Positions 7,928 to 16,477 of a stretch of DNA of 35,438 nt are shown here, in pieces. Made by a program: the position numbers and the translations under genes. Origin of the DNA: an uncultured bacterium (GTDB lineage: Bacteria > Hydrothermota > Hydrothermia > UBA1063 > CAJXJZ01); contig CAJXJZ010000014.1 of the NCBI GenBank assembly GCA_913055745.1, positions 1 to 35,438 of the forward strand, given 5' to 3'. Numbering within the stretch: the first letter of the stretch is position 1; every line of letters begins with the position of its first letter. The notes under the pieces are model-generated. The model was not told the origin of the DNA. It saw nothing but the letters and a program-made list of their open reading frames with translations, and ran no database searches.

Positions 7928-8878
7928 CTATTTTTCTTCCTCTTTCTTTCTTGATTCAAGCCAGAGCAATTCTTTCCAGTTTTTCTCTATTTCGTCCTGG
8001 ATCTCTTTGATAAGTTCAGGCCTTTTCATTATGTGCTTAAATCTTCCCTGATGCTTCAAGAACTCTTCTACAGGGACAAACTTCCTGGGCTTATAGTTTA
8101 CCTTCCAATAGCCATCTTCATATTCGTAAAGTGGCCAGAACCTCGTTTCTACAGCGAGTTTTGTAAGTTCTATACTCATATTTTCGGGTGTGCCCCATCC
8201 AGGAGGACAGGTGGATAAAACCGCTACGAATGCAGGGCCATCCACCTCTAAACCCTTCTGAAATTTCTTAACAAGGTCATTCCAGAAAGCAGGTGAACCC
8301 TGTGCTGCATACCTTGGCCTATGCATAGCAATAATCTTTGTAAGGTCTTTTCTTGGCTGCTGTTTACCAGGAATTACAGTCCCTGCTGGAGATGTTGTAG
8401 TATGGGCATGTAATGGTGTAGCACTTGACCTTTGAATACCAGTGTTCATATAGCCTTCATTATCATAGAGGACATAGAGAAAGTCATGTCCCCTTTCAAT
8501 AGCACCAGAAAGTGCTTGAAGTCCAATATCGTAGGTCCCACCGTCTCCACCGATAGCAACAAATTTTACAGGTTTCTTTGCATTTTTAATCTTACCCCTC
8601 TTCAGAAGGGCCTTGTATGCCCTTTCTATGCCACTTATTGTTGCTCCAGCATTTTCAAAGGCGTTATGCACCCATGGAACAGGCCATGCACTGTATGGCA
8701 TAATGGTGGTTACAACCTCCATACAACCTGTAGCATTTGCTATAACAAGGTCATAATCTGCACCTGCTGCAAGTAGCATTCTTATTATTGAAGGAAAAGC
8801 ACAGCCTGCACAGGCTCTATGCCCGGGCGCAAATCCCTGTGACCTTTCTGCAAGTTGTTTTAAATTGAGTCTTTGCAT
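7928..8878 (-). CDS. porB: Pyruvate/2-oxoacid:ferredoxin oxidoreductase, beta subunit
   Basis: A 316-residue catalytic subunit that binds thiamine diphosphate. The TPP/Mg signature GDGGTYDIGLQA is followed by YDNEGYMNTG. Cysteines for the proximal [4Fe-4S] cluster are visible: C23 and C26 (CAGC), C52 (TGCMEVV) and the Cys of STCPPGW. It works with the alpha, gamma and delta subunits encoded just upstream to oxidise a 2-oxoacid with CoA and pass electrons to ferredoxin, or the reverse in carboxylation. The start has TAAGGAGG upstream, 10 bases after porA. Pyruvate is the likely substrate from the porGDAB gene order and subunit sizes as in Thermotoga, but 2-oxoisovalerate enzymes are close relatives. 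Confidence 0.93.
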   Translation of the reverse strand: MQRLNLKQLAERSQGFAPGHRACAGCAFPSIIRMLLAAGADYDLVIANATGCMEVVTTIMPYSAWPVPWVHNAFENAGATISGIERAYKALLKRGKIKNAKKPVKFVAIGGDGGTYDIGLQALSGAIERGHDFLYVLYDNEGYMNTGIQRSSATPLHAHTTTSPAGTVIPGKQQPRKDLTKIIAMHRPRYAAQGSPAFWNDLVKKFQKGLEVDGPAFVAVLSTCPPGWGTPENMSIELTKLAVETRFWPLYEYEDGYWKVNYKPRKFVPVEEFLKHQGRFKHIMKRPELIKEIQDEIEKNWKELLWLESRKKEEEK

Positions 8879-8888
8879 TCTATCCTCC

Positions 8889-10076
8889 TTATTCCCTCAC
8901 TCCAATAAAGGAGTACAAAGGTAATTCTTTACCATCTTTTAGGTCTTTTATCATACTTAAAACAGTATTCGCCTGCTCATCATCAAAGTCTCTTCCACCG
9001 AGTCCGAAAACAAAGCCTGTTATCTTAGGCCTTTTTTCTGCATCGTAGAGCGCTGCCTTTACCTCCTGCAGCATTGGACCACCCAAAGTAGAATGTGTCT
9101 CCGCCCTATCCATAACACCAACTGCCTTTATTCCACTAAGGTATTTTTTAACCTCTTCATATGGGAATGGACGGGTGATTCTAAGTCTTAATAGACCTAC
9201 CTTTTCACCTTTTTCCCGCCATTCATCAATGATTTCCTTCAGTGTACTTGCAGCCGAACTCAAGGCCACCACAGCATACTCTGCATCATCCAGCCTGTAT
9301 GGTTCCACAAAGGCAGGAATATCAGTTCCAAAAGTGTCGTTGTATTTCTTAGTAATTTCCAAAATGACTTTCTTGGCGTTAAACATTGCCTCCATTTGCT
9401 GTCTTTTATGCTCAAAATAGTAATCTTGCAGGTCTAATGGTCCAACAGTCACAGGATTTTCAAAATCAAATAGATTATACAACGGCTTTCTTTCTCCAAT
9501 AAATTTCTTAACTTCTTCATCGGGTAGTGTATTAACAACTTCCATCTCATGACTTATGATAAATCCATCAAGCATCACCATTGCGGGTAGATTAACAGTT
9601 TCTGCAATTTTTATAGCCATAATAACAGAGTGATATGCCTCATTGGCATTTTCTGTGTAAATCTGTATCCAACCTGAATCTCTTGAGCCCATGGTATCTG
9701 AATGATCACCATGTATATTGATCGGTGCAGAAAGGGTCCTATTGGCTACAGCCATAACAATGGGTAATCTTAAGCCTGCAGCAATATATTGAATTTCATG
9801 CATCAGTGCAAGGCCCTGGGATGAGGTGCCTGTCATAACCCTTGCGCCTCCAACAGAAGCACCAACGCAAGCGCTCAGCGCAGAATGTTCAGACTCTACT
9901 GGAATAAACTCCGTATCCACTTCTCCATTCGCTACATACTTGGAAAAAATCTGCACTATCTCAGTTGCAGGTGTAATAGGATATGCAGCCACAACATCGG
10001 GATTTATCTGTTTCATGGCATAGGCATAAGCCTCGTTCCCTGTTAAAGCCATTTTTATAAATGTTCCCTTCTCCAT
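8889..10076 (-). CDS. porA: Pyruvate/2-oxoacid:ferredoxin oxidoreductase, alpha subunit
   Basis: A 395-residue alpha subunit (domains I and II of the PFOR fold). Diagnostic motifs are AAYPITPATEIVQ near 34-46, PVESEHSALSACVGAS near 58-73, and TGTSSQGLALMHE. The C-terminal domain carries FGLGGRD. It helps to bind the TPP cofactor across the alpha-beta interface and the substrate. Its ATG overlaps the porD stop by one base (TAATG) with GGAGGAGG upstream, so translation is coupled. Confidence 0.93.
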   Translation of the reverse strand: MEKGTFIKMALTGNEAYAYAMKQINPDVVAAYPITPATEIVQIFSKYVANGEVDTEFIPVESEHSALSACVGASVGGARVMTGTSSQGLALMHEIQYIAAGLRLPIVMAVANRTLSAPINIHGDHSDTMGSRDSGWIQIYTENANEAYHSVIMAIKIAETVNLPAMVMLDGFIISHEMEVVNTLPDEEVKKFIGERKPLYNLFDFENPVTVGPLDLQDYYFEHKRQQMEAMFNAKKVILEITKKYNDTFGTDIPAFVEPYRLDDAEYAVVALSSAASTLKEIIDEWREKGEKVGLLRLRITRPFPYEEVKKYLSGIKAVGVMDRAETHSTLGGPMLQEVKAALYDAEKRPKITGFVFGLGGRDFDDEQANTVLSMIKDLKDGKELPLYSFIGVRE

Positions 10077-10363
10077 TATACCTCCTCCTTCTCCATCGTA
10101 ATGGCCTTAATACTTGGAGGACAGACCTCTGCACATATCCCGCAACCCTTACAGTGATCATAGTCAACGCCTTTTATTTTCCCGTTCTCTGTCAGTATAG
10201 AAGAATCTGGACAATAAAGCCAGCATAGATGACAGTGAGTACATTTGTCAAAATTAATTACTGGCCTTTCGGTCCTCCAATCGCCAGTTTTAAACTCTGG
10301 TGAATTGGGAGCACCTGGGATAATAGCACCTTCTGGTAATTCCTTCCAGGATTTTAGTTTCAT
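10076..10363 (-). CDS. porD: 2-oxoacid:ferredoxin oxidoreductase, delta (ferredoxin) subunit
   Basis: A 95-residue subunit with two [4Fe-4S] ferredoxin motifs: CTHCHLCWLYCP and CKGCGICAEVCP. Before them lies the usual N-terminal extension with TGDWRTERPV, typical of PorD. It passes electrons from the beta subunit to external ferredoxin. It overlaps the gamma-subunit gene upstream by an ATGA junction. Compare the delta subunit of the second operon (11641-12744), which is almost four times longer. Confidence 0.94.
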   Translation of the reverse strand: MKLKSWKELPEGAIIPGAPNSPEFKTGDWRTERPVINFDKCTHCHLCWLYCPDSSILTENGKIKGVDYDHCKGCGICAEVCPPSIKAITMEKEEV

Positions 10364-10932
10364 GACTCTTTTACCTCCTCATAGGCCTTTTTTATAGCCT
10401 CCATATTTTTCTTAACAATATCTTCCCTATACTTCATCTTAAGCCTTGCTTCTACGCTCTTTAAAAACTCATCAAATGGAATGGCACCTGTTGCCTTAAC
10501 AAATGCTCCAAGCATTGGGGTATTGGGAAGGTTCCTTCCGATAATAGATTCTGAAATAGCAGTTGCGTTGACAGCAAAGAGTTTGTTTTTGATATTGAAT
10601 TTTTCTTTGATCTGGTTTGGCTCAAGTCCTGAGTTTATTATAAAGATTGTGTCTTCTCTTATCCCAAGCCAAACCTTTTCTGTATTAAGAAGTGTTGGGT
10701 CAAGTATCATAATAACATCAGGGCTCTTGATGCCATAATGAATTCTTATAGGCTCATCCGCTATCCTATTGTATGCTGTAACAGGTGCGCCTCTACGTTC
10801 AGGTCCATATTCAGGGAATGCTTGAATATACTTGCCTTGTTGCATCATGGCTTCTCCAAGTAAAAGGGCTCCTGTTTTGGCGCCCATTCCTCCTCTTCCA
10901 TGCCATCTAATCTCCAGATATTTTTTACCCAT
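10360..10932 (-). CDS. porG: 2-oxoacid:ferredoxin oxidoreductase, gamma subunit
   Basis: A 190-residue gamma subunit (PFOR domain III). The N-terminus WHGRGGMGAKTGALLLGEA and PEYGPERRGAPVTAYNRI are the family signatures, with roles in CoA handling. It is the first gene of the leftward operon in the order gamma-delta-alpha-beta, as in Thermotoga and archaeal pyruvate oxidoreductases. The ATG has AAGGAG nine bases upstream, and its own promoter lies 26 bases upstream. The paralogue across the divergent promoter region (11078-11638) shares most of these motifs. Confidence 0.93.
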   Translation of the reverse strand: MGKKYLEIRWHGRGGMGAKTGALLLGEAMMQQGKYIQAFPEYGPERRGAPVTAYNRIADEPIRIHYGIKSPDVIMILDPTLLNTEKVWLGIREDTIFIINSGLEPNQIKEKFNIKNKLFAVNATAISESIIGRNLPNTPMLGAFVKATGAIPFDEFLKSVEARLKMKYREDIVKKNMEAIKKAYEEVKES

Positions 10933-10957
10933 TTGTAACTCCTTTTAGGTTTTTATA

Positions 10958-10986
10958 ATTATAACGCATAAATGGCGTTCCTGCAA
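10958..10986 (-). promoter_or_regulatory. Promoter of porGDAB
   Basis: On the minus strand TTGCAG (10981-10986), a 17-base spacer and a perfect TATAAT (10958-10963) precede the porG start. The predicted leader is about 20 bases and includes the AAGGAG site. Confidence 0.75.
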
Positions 10987-11016
10987 ATTAAATGGTATAT
11001 GTTTCAAGGCTTTTTC

Positions 11017-11048
11017 TTGACCATACTTACTTTATGTTTTAACATAAA
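11017..11048 (+). promoter_or_regulatory. Promoter and palindromic operator of the second por operon
   Basis: TTGACC (11017-11022), a 17-base spacer and TAACAT (11040-11045) form a promoter. A perfect inverted repeat TTTATGTT-TT-AACATAAA (11031-11048) covers the -10 box. It has the size and symmetry of a dimeric repressor site. It lies in the divergent region shared with porGDAB. Confidence 0.65.
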
Positions 11049-11077
11049 TACATTGGAATGCTTTGAAGGAGGAGAAG

Positions 11078-11638
11078 ATGATTGAAATAAGGATGCATGG
11101 AAGAGGAGGACAGGGTACGGTAGTGGCGTCAAAAGTCCTTGCTGACGCAGCATTTAAGGATGGCAAGTATAGCCAATCCTTTCCACAGTATGGTGTGGAA
11201 AGGAGAGGAGCGCCAGTAACCGCCTTTACGAGGATTGCGGACAGTGAGGGCGAGCTTATTGTAAGGTCTTTTATATACGAGCCTGACCATGTAGTGGTGC
11301 TTGATCCAACTCTTTTGTCCACTCAAAATATCCTTGAAGGGCTAAAGAAGGGAGGATGGATAGTAATAAATACACCAGAAGACCCATCCAGTTTTGATAT
11401 ACCAGAGGATTTCAAGGTTGCCACAGTTGATGCAGCAAGTATAGCGATAAAATGGAGGTTGGGTTCAAAAACACAACCCATTGTAAACACGGCCATTTTA
11501 GGCGCCTTTTCGAAAGTAACTGGTATTGTTTCCATGGAAGCGCTTCAAAAGGCCATAATGGAGAATGCTCCAGTAAAGAAGGAAGAGAATGTAAATGCAG
11601 CAAAAGAGGCATTTGAAAGTGTGAAAATAAGGAGTTGA
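11078..11638 (+). CDS. 2-oxoacid:ferredoxin oxidoreductase, gamma subunit (second set)
   Basis: A 186-residue gamma subunit with MIEIRMHGRGGQGTVVASKV and PQYGVERRGAPVTAFTRI. An in-frame TTG lies five codons earlier, but the ATG at 11078 is preceded by GGAGGAG at the right distance and is preferred. It is the first gene of a rightward operon (gamma, long delta, alpha, beta). It resembles the gamma subunit of the divergent operon but keeps the GQGT form of the glycine motif, where the other has GMGA. The two enzymes are therefore old paralogues, not a recent duplication. Substrate not determined. Confidence 0.92.
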   Translation: MIEIRMHGRGGQGTVVASKVLADAAFKDGKYSQSFPQYGVERRGAPVTAFTRIADSEGELIVRSFIYEPDHVVVLDPTLLSTQNILEGLKKGGWIVINTPEDPSSFDIPEDFKVATVDAASIAIKWRLGSKTQPIVNTAILGAFSKVTGIVSMEALQKAIMENAPVKKEENVNAAKEAFESVKIRS

Positions 11639-11640
11639 TT

Positions 11641-12744
11641 ATGGACAAAGGACCTATTGAATTCACTGATAAAGTAGTAAAAATATCATCTGAAAAGGAC
11701 CTCCCCGAGGCCCCTATATCACAGGGATTTACCCTGACCAACAAGACAGGCTCATGGAGGAATGTAAGGCCTGTCCTAACAGAACAGAATGCTCCATGCC
11801 AGAATGCATGCCCTCTAAAAGTATGGGTTCAGTCGTTTATAGACCTTCTAACCCGTGGGATGCCAGAAAAGGCCGCATTAGAGATACTCAAAAATAATCC
11901 ATTTCCTCTTCTTACACGTAAACTATGTAAGGCTAAATGCGAGATTGCGTGTAATAGAAGAAAGTATGATGCGCCTATTTCTATTAGAGAACTTGAGGGA
12001 TTCGTAGGAAATATAGGTTATGAAAAAGGCATATTCCCCGAAAGAGGAGAGGTATTGAACAAGAAGGTTGCGGTTTTGGGAAATTCTGAATCTGTAATGA
12101 GTGCTGCCTATTTTTCCTTTTTGTATGGGATGGATGTTGACCTTTATACAACAAATCCATTTGAGGGACTTGAACTTACAAAAGAGGAGATAGAGAGGGA
12201 AAAACGAAGGCTACAGGATATGGGGATAAAGATAATTTCAAAGGAAGCCCCTTTAGATGAACTTTTAAACGATTACGATGCTGTGATTACCGATACCAAA
12301 GAAGTAGAGAATAAACTCACCTTCCAGACAGACAATGAAAAACTCTATGTGGTAAAGCCAGAGAGAAAGGATTTCTCACGAGACCTTTATTTTGGTAAAA
12401 GGGCTGCAAAATCTGTTTATCAATATTTAAGTGGTGAAGGTATCCAGAAAGACCCACCTCCACCTCGCTCTGTTTCATTTAATAACATAGTATTGGATTA
12501 CTTTGAGCCAGCAGAGAGGATAGATAAGATCAATACAATGGAAGATGCTATAAAAGAAGGAAATAGATGCTTTTCCTGTGGACACTGTAATTCGTGTGGA
12601 AACTGTTATGTATTCTGTCCAGACGCGGCAATCTCCTGGGAAAACAATTTGCCAGTTATAAATTACGACTACTGTAAGGGCTGTGGTATATGTGTAAATG
12701 AATGTCCAAGAAATGTACTTGTACTTGTACCTGAAAGGGGGTAG
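11641..12744 (+). CDS. Delta subunit fused to a collapsed GltD-like flavoprotein domain
   Basis: This 367-residue protein replaces a simple PorD. Residues 1-45 match the PorD extension (TGSWRNVRPV). Residues 50-125 match the N-terminal Fe-S domain of GltD/dihydropyrimidine dehydrogenase (C53, C57, C96, C100, C104; SIRELEGF). The FAD domain follows, but the GxGxxG loop has become VLGNSES (145-151), the NADPH domain is missing, and only the end motif FGKRAAKSVYQYL (251-263) remains. The C-terminus has RCFSCGHC plus two [4Fe-4S] motifs (C316-C326 and C345-C355). Full-length relatives couple NAD(P)H and ferredoxin. This one probably no longer binds flavin and acts as a scaffolded electron-transfer subunit. 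The ATG at 11641 has AAGGAG upstream, two bases after the gamma stop. Confidence 0.85.
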   Translation: MDKGPIEFTDKVVKISSEKDLPEAPISQGFTLTNKTGSWRNVRPVLTEQNAPCQNACPLKVWVQSFIDLLTRGMPEKAALEILKNNPFPLLTRKLCKAKCEIACNRRKYDAPISIRELEGFVGNIGYEKGIFPERGEVLNKKVAVLGNSESVMSAAYFSFLYGMDVDLYTTNPFEGLELTKEEIEREKRRLQDMGIKIISKEAPLDELLNDYDAVITDTKEVENKLTFQTDNEKLYVVKPERKDFSRDLYFGKRAAKSVYQYLSGEGIQKDPPPPRSVSFNNIVLDYFEPAERIDKINTMEDAIKEGNRCFSCGHCNSCGNCYVFCPDAAISWENNLPVINYDYCKGCGICVNECPRNVLVLVPERG

Positions 12745-12746
12745 AA

Positions 12747-13904
12747 ATGAGTTTAAAAAAGGTTTTAACAGGAAATCATGCTGTATCTTATGGGGCAACC
12801 TCAGCAAGGGTTCAGGTCATATCTGCATACCCTATAACGCCCCAGACAACGATTGTAGAACTTCTCTCCGAGATTGTTGCAGAGGGAAAACTTGACGCCA
12901 TTTTTGTTAATGTGGAATCAGAACATTCTGCGATGAGTGCATGCATAGGCGCATCTGCTGCAGGCGCAAGGGCCTTCACGGCAACCAGTGCACAGGGCCT
13001 TGCTTTAATGCATGAAATGCTCCACTGGGCTGCGGGCGCGAGATTGCCTATAGTAATGGCCAATGTAAACAGAGCCATGGCTCCCCCATGGTCCATATGG
13101 ACAGATCAAAACGACTCATTGGCACAGAGGGATACAGGATGGATGCAATTCTATACAGAGTCAAACCAGGAGGCTTATGACTATGTGATATTAGCGTACA
13201 AAGTGGCAGAACAGGTGCTCCTTCCTACAATGCTCGTACTTGATGCCTTTGTGTTATCCCATACATCAGAACCTGTTGAAATATACGATCAGGAAAAAGT
13301 GGATGAGTTTTTACCCCCTTATGAGCCCAAATTTGTCATAGAGCCTGGCAAACCTTTAGGTTATGGTGCACTTGCTAAGCCCGATACATATATGGAGTTT
13401 AGGTATAAAATGCAAAGGTCCATGGAACGTGCTGTAAAAGTGATAGAAGAAGAGACAAAGAAGTTTAACGACATGTTCAATAGAAACTATGGCCTTGTAG
13501 AGCCTTATATGATGGATGATGCAGACTATGTGATAGTCACTTCTGGTGCAATGACTTCCACGGCAAGGGCTGCTGTTCATGAATTGAGAGAAGAAGGGAA
13601 TAAGGTAGGGCTTTTGAAAATGAAAACCTTTAGGCCTTTCCCATTTGAGAAGGTTAGAGAATATCTATCTGGTAGAAAGAAAGTGGCTGTATTGGATAGG
13701 AACATCTCATTTGGCCATCACGGTATATTCTATGAAGAAATAAAGTCAGCCATGTACCAAGTAGAGCCAAAGGTTCCGATACATGGATACATTCTTGGCC
13801 TTGGGGGAAGAGATGTTACCAAAAAAGATATAAAGGAAATTTATGAAGACCTTCAAAAACGAGAAGAACTCTCAGAGATTGTATGGAAGGGGGTAAAGTT
13901 ATGA
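12747..13904 (+). CDS. 2-oxoacid:ferredoxin oxidoreductase, alpha subunit (second set)
   Basis: A 385-residue alpha subunit with ISAYPITPQTTIVELLSE, NVESEHSAMSACIGASAAG, TATSAQGLALMHE, NRAMAPPWSIWTDQND and the C-terminal GLGGRD. The NRAMAPPW region differs from the leftward paralogue (NRTLSAPINI). It belongs to the type I associate with pyruvate synthases of autotrophs such as Aquificales and some deltaproteobacteria, so this set could run as pyruvate synthase. This is inference. The start lies two bases after the delta-subunit stop, with AGGGGG upstream. Confidence 0.9.
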   Translation: MSLKKVLTGNHAVSYGATSARVQVISAYPITPQTTIVELLSEIVAEGKLDAIFVNVESEHSAMSACIGASAAGARAFTATSAQGLALMHEMLHWAAGARLPIVMANVNRAMAPPWSIWTDQNDSLAQRDTGWMQFYTESNQEAYDYVILAYKVAEQVLLPTMLVLDAFVLSHTSEPVEIYDQEKVDEFLPPYEPKFVIEPGKPLGYGALAKPDTYMEFRYKMQRSMERAVKVIEEETKKFNDMFNRNYGLVEPYMMDDADYVIVTSGAMTSTARAAVHELREEGNKVGLLKMKTFRPFPFEKVREYLSGRKKVAVLDRNISFGHHGIFYEEIKSAMYQVEPKVPIHGYILGLGGRDVTKKDIKEIYEDLQKREELSEIVWKGVKL

Positions 13905-14839
13905 TTATGAGAAACTGGACCGTTCCAATGGAGGAAAACCTCCTTAAGGGGCATGTTGCATGTCAGGGATGTCTTGGCGCACTCTCCATGAGACTTATGT
14001 TAAAGGGACTTGGAACTAATGTTGCCGTCGTTATTCCTGCATGTTGTTGGACGATAATTTCTGGAGATGTGCTCTACCATGCGTTGAAAGTTCCTGTATT
14101 TCACACAGCCTTTGAAACAGCGGCTATAACCGCAACAGGTGTAAAAGCAGGCCTTACAATGAGAGGTAAGGGTGATACAACTGTCCTCGCATGGGCAGGG
14201 GATGGAGGAACATTTGATATAGGACTTCAGGCTATATCGGGCGCTGCAGAGAGGAACGAAGACATTATTTATGCTGTTTATGACAATGAGGCATATATGA
14301 ACACTGGGATTCAGCGTTCAAGTGCTACCCCTTATGGCGCATGGACAACCACGACGCCAGCAAAAAGACCCGAAGATAAACCTAAGAAGGATATAGTAGA
14401 GATCCTTGCAGCCCATAGAGTGCCTTATGTTGCGACTGTTACCCCTGCATATCCTGAAGACTTTTTAAGAAAGGTGGAAAAAGCAAAGAAAATAAAGGGA
14501 TTTAGATTCTTCCACATTCTATCTCCATGCCCTCCTGGATGGAAGATGCCATCAGATTATTCAGTGCAGGCAGCAAGGCTTGCTGTACAGACAAAGGTTT
14601 TCCCATTGCTTGAGATAGAAAATGGAGAAAAATACACCATAAACTATGAGTATCCAAAGGATGTGCCTTTAGAAGAATATTTAAAACTTCAAGGAAGATT
14701 TAAACACCTCTTTAAGACACCCGAGAAGATAGAGCACATCAAAGAACAGGTAAAAAAGAGATGGGATTACCTTCTTATGAGACATAAACTCACACATGGC
14801 ACAACAGATAACATAGTAAGAAAGGTATTCTACAAGTAG
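13901..14839 (+). CDS. 2-oxoacid:ferredoxin oxidoreductase, beta subunit (second set)
   Basis: A 312-residue TPP-binding beta subunit. The TPP motif GDGGTFDIGLQA and YDNEAYMNTG are present. Cluster cysteines are C21 and C24 (CQGC), C48 or C49 (ACCW) and the Cys of SPCPPGW. The chosen ATG (13901) overlaps the alpha-subunit stop as ATGA and follows AAGGGGG. A GTG-type start six codons earlier is less likely. It completes the second gamma-delta-alpha-beta set. Its C-terminus extends past the RFKHL region with a basic tail, similar to the leftward paralogue. Confidence 0.91.
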   Translation: MIMRNWTVPMEENLLKGHVACQGCLGALSMRLMLKGLGTNVAVVIPACCWTIISGDVLYHALKVPVFHTAFETAAITATGVKAGLTMRGKGDTTVLAWAGDGGTFDIGLQAISGAAERNEDIIYAVYDNEAYMNTGIQRSSATPYGAWTTTTPAKRPEDKPKKDIVEILAAHRVPYVATVTPAYPEDFLRKVEKAKKIKGFRFFHILSPCPPGWKMPSDYSVQAARLAVQTKVFPLLEIENGEKYTINYEYPKDVPLEEYLKLQGRFKHLFKTPEKIEHIKEQVKKRWDYLLMRHKLTHGTTDNIVRKVFYK

Positions 14840-14847
14840 GAGGGAAG

Positions 14848-16194
14848 ATGAAAAAGAGTGGATGGACACTATTAAAAGATAAGAAGCAGGATATTGAGCA
14901 TTTTGCCAAGGATTATATGGATTTTATTAGTTTTGCTAAAACAGAAAGAAGGGTGGTAGACTATATACTGAATAAACTGAAGGACAAGAAAGACTTTTTT
15001 ATCGTAAACAACAGAGGAAAGGCCATTGCGATATATAGAAAAGGCAAAAGGCCATTGAAGGATGGCATAAGATTTGTTGCAGCGCATATTGATGCCCCAC
15101 GCATTGATTTAAAGCCTGTATCTGTGTATGATGACGAACAATCAAAACTCGCGCTCATGGAAACCCATTATTACGGCGGAATAAAAAAATATCAGTGGGT
15201 TGCAAGACCCCTGAGTATTATAGGGACTGTAGTCAAGGAAGATGGAACTTCCATTGAAGTAGAAATAGGAGAGGATGATCAAGATCCTGTATTTACATTC
15301 AGTGACCTTTTGCCCCACCTTGCACGGAAGGTGCAGTATTCAAAGACTCTTGGCGAGGCGATACCAGCTGAGAAACTTGACCTTTTAATTGGTAATTATC
15401 ACGAGGAAAAAGAAAAAGAAGACAAAGAAGGATTCAAGATCAAAGAATACATCCTTGATTTAATAAGGGACAAATATGGGATAGAAGAAGAAGATTTTGT
15501 CTCCGCTGAACTGGAAGTTGTACCTTCAGGAAAGGCAAGAGAGGTAGGTTTTGACAGGAGCATGATAGGAGCATACGGACACGATGATAGGATTTGTTCC
15601 TTTGCTGCATTTAGAGGCATCCTGGATGCCAAAGAGCCCATATGGCCACAGGTTGTATTGCTCTTTGATAAAGAAGAGATAGGTTCAGACGGAAACACTG
15701 GTGCAGCATCGTTTTTCCTTGAATATGCAACCTTAAAGATAATGGAGCATGAAGGAGAGGATGCAAACGCATTAACATTAAGGGAAGTGCTTTTTAAATC
15801 TCAGGCTATTTCTGCTGATGTTTCAGCCGCTGTAAATCCAGAATGGAAGGAGGTATATGAACTCAAAAACGCACCCATTATGGGAAATGGAATAGCACTT
15901 TTGAAGTACACAGGACATGGTGGAAAGTATGGAGCAAATGATGCCCATGCAGAATATGTATCGAAGATAAGAAAGATTTGGAATAAAAACAATGTTCCAT
16001 GGCAACCTGCTGAGTTGGGCAAGGTAGATGAGGGAGGCGGTGGAACTGTGGCAAAGTTCCTCTCCCGTAGTGGAATAGATACCATAGATGCAGGCCCTGC
16101 ACTTTTGGGTATGCATTCTCCATTTGAGATCGTTTCAAAGGTAGACCTATATTCGTCCTACCTTGCATACAAGGTATTCTTTGAAGAAGAATAG
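14848..16194 (+). CDS. M18-family metallo-aminopeptidase
   Basis: A 448-residue peptidase of the aspartyl aminopeptidase (M18) family. Likely metal and catalytic segments are AHIDAPRIDLK (His/Asp), FDKEEIGSDGNTGA (Glu pair), GAYGHDDRICS (Asp) and LLGMHSPFE (His). HYYGGIKKYQW and GHGGKYGANDAHAEY are further family blocks. It removes N-terminal residues, probably acidic ones, from cytoplasmic peptides using two zinc ions. It follows the second por operon after 8 bases with GGAGGG upstream and is probably cotranscribed, which would couple peptide breakdown with 2-oxoacid oxidation. A strong terminator follows. Confidence 0.92.
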   Translation: MKKSGWTLLKDKKQDIEHFAKDYMDFISFAKTERRVVDYILNKLKDKKDFFIVNNRGKAIAIYRKGKRPLKDGIRFVAAHIDAPRIDLKPVSVYDDEQSKLALMETHYYGGIKKYQWVARPLSIIGTVVKEDGTSIEVEIGEDDQDPVFTFSDLLPHLARKVQYSKTLGEAIPAEKLDLLIGNYHEEKEKEDKEGFKIKEYILDLIRDKYGIEEEDFVSAELEVVPSGKAREVGFDRSMIGAYGHDDRICSFAAFRGILDAKEPIWPQVVLLFDKEEIGSDGNTGAASFFLEYATLKIMEHEGEDANALTLREVLFKSQAISADVSAAVNPEWKEVYELKNAPIMGNGIALLKYTGHGGKYGANDAHAEYVSKIRKIWNKNNVPWQPAELGKVDEGGGGTVAKFLSRSGIDTIDAGPALLGMHSPFEIVSKVDLYSSYLAYKVFFEEE

Positions 16195-16209
16195 TATTAA
16201 ATTCTAAAG

Positions 16210-16240
16210 GCGGGGCATTTTATGCCCCGCTTTTAAATTT
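16210..16240 (+). terminator. Rho-independent terminator after M18 peptidase gene
   Basis: A perfect 9-bp stem GCGGGGCAT (16210-16218) pairs with ATGCCCCGC (16222-16230) around TTT, followed by TTTTAAATTT. It ends the second por-peptidase operon. The following 16241-16477 stretch is AT-rich; I see no riboswitch or gene there. Confidence 0.93.
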
Positions 16241-16477
16241 TAGCAACAAATATGCCAATTAAAATGTAAAAAAATGTTCTAAGGTTATATTCTCGAAAGC
16301 AAGCATAGCAAGACTTTCCAGTTTAATAAGTTTTTGCCACAAAATGTATCAGCATTTGGTTTTATAGTACAATTTAAAAATCTCTATTTTCCCTGTAATT
16401 TTAAGCGTTCCCGTCTTTTTACGGTTTTGGCATAGATTTTGTAAATATTATTTTGTAACTTAAACAGGAGGTGTAAG

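Noticed and set aside
8432-8776. 114-residue plus-strand frame inside porB
   Set aside because: It lies wholly antisense to a well-conserved beta-subunit gene and has no ribosome site or recognisable domain.
15399-16168. Several antisense frames over the M18 peptidase gene
   Set aside because: All conflict with a full-length conserved peptidase and lack start signals.
16241-16477. Riboswitch or small RNA upstream of the mini-peptide
   Set aside because: No aptamer core motifs or stable long hairpin could be identified; the region is simply AT-rich.
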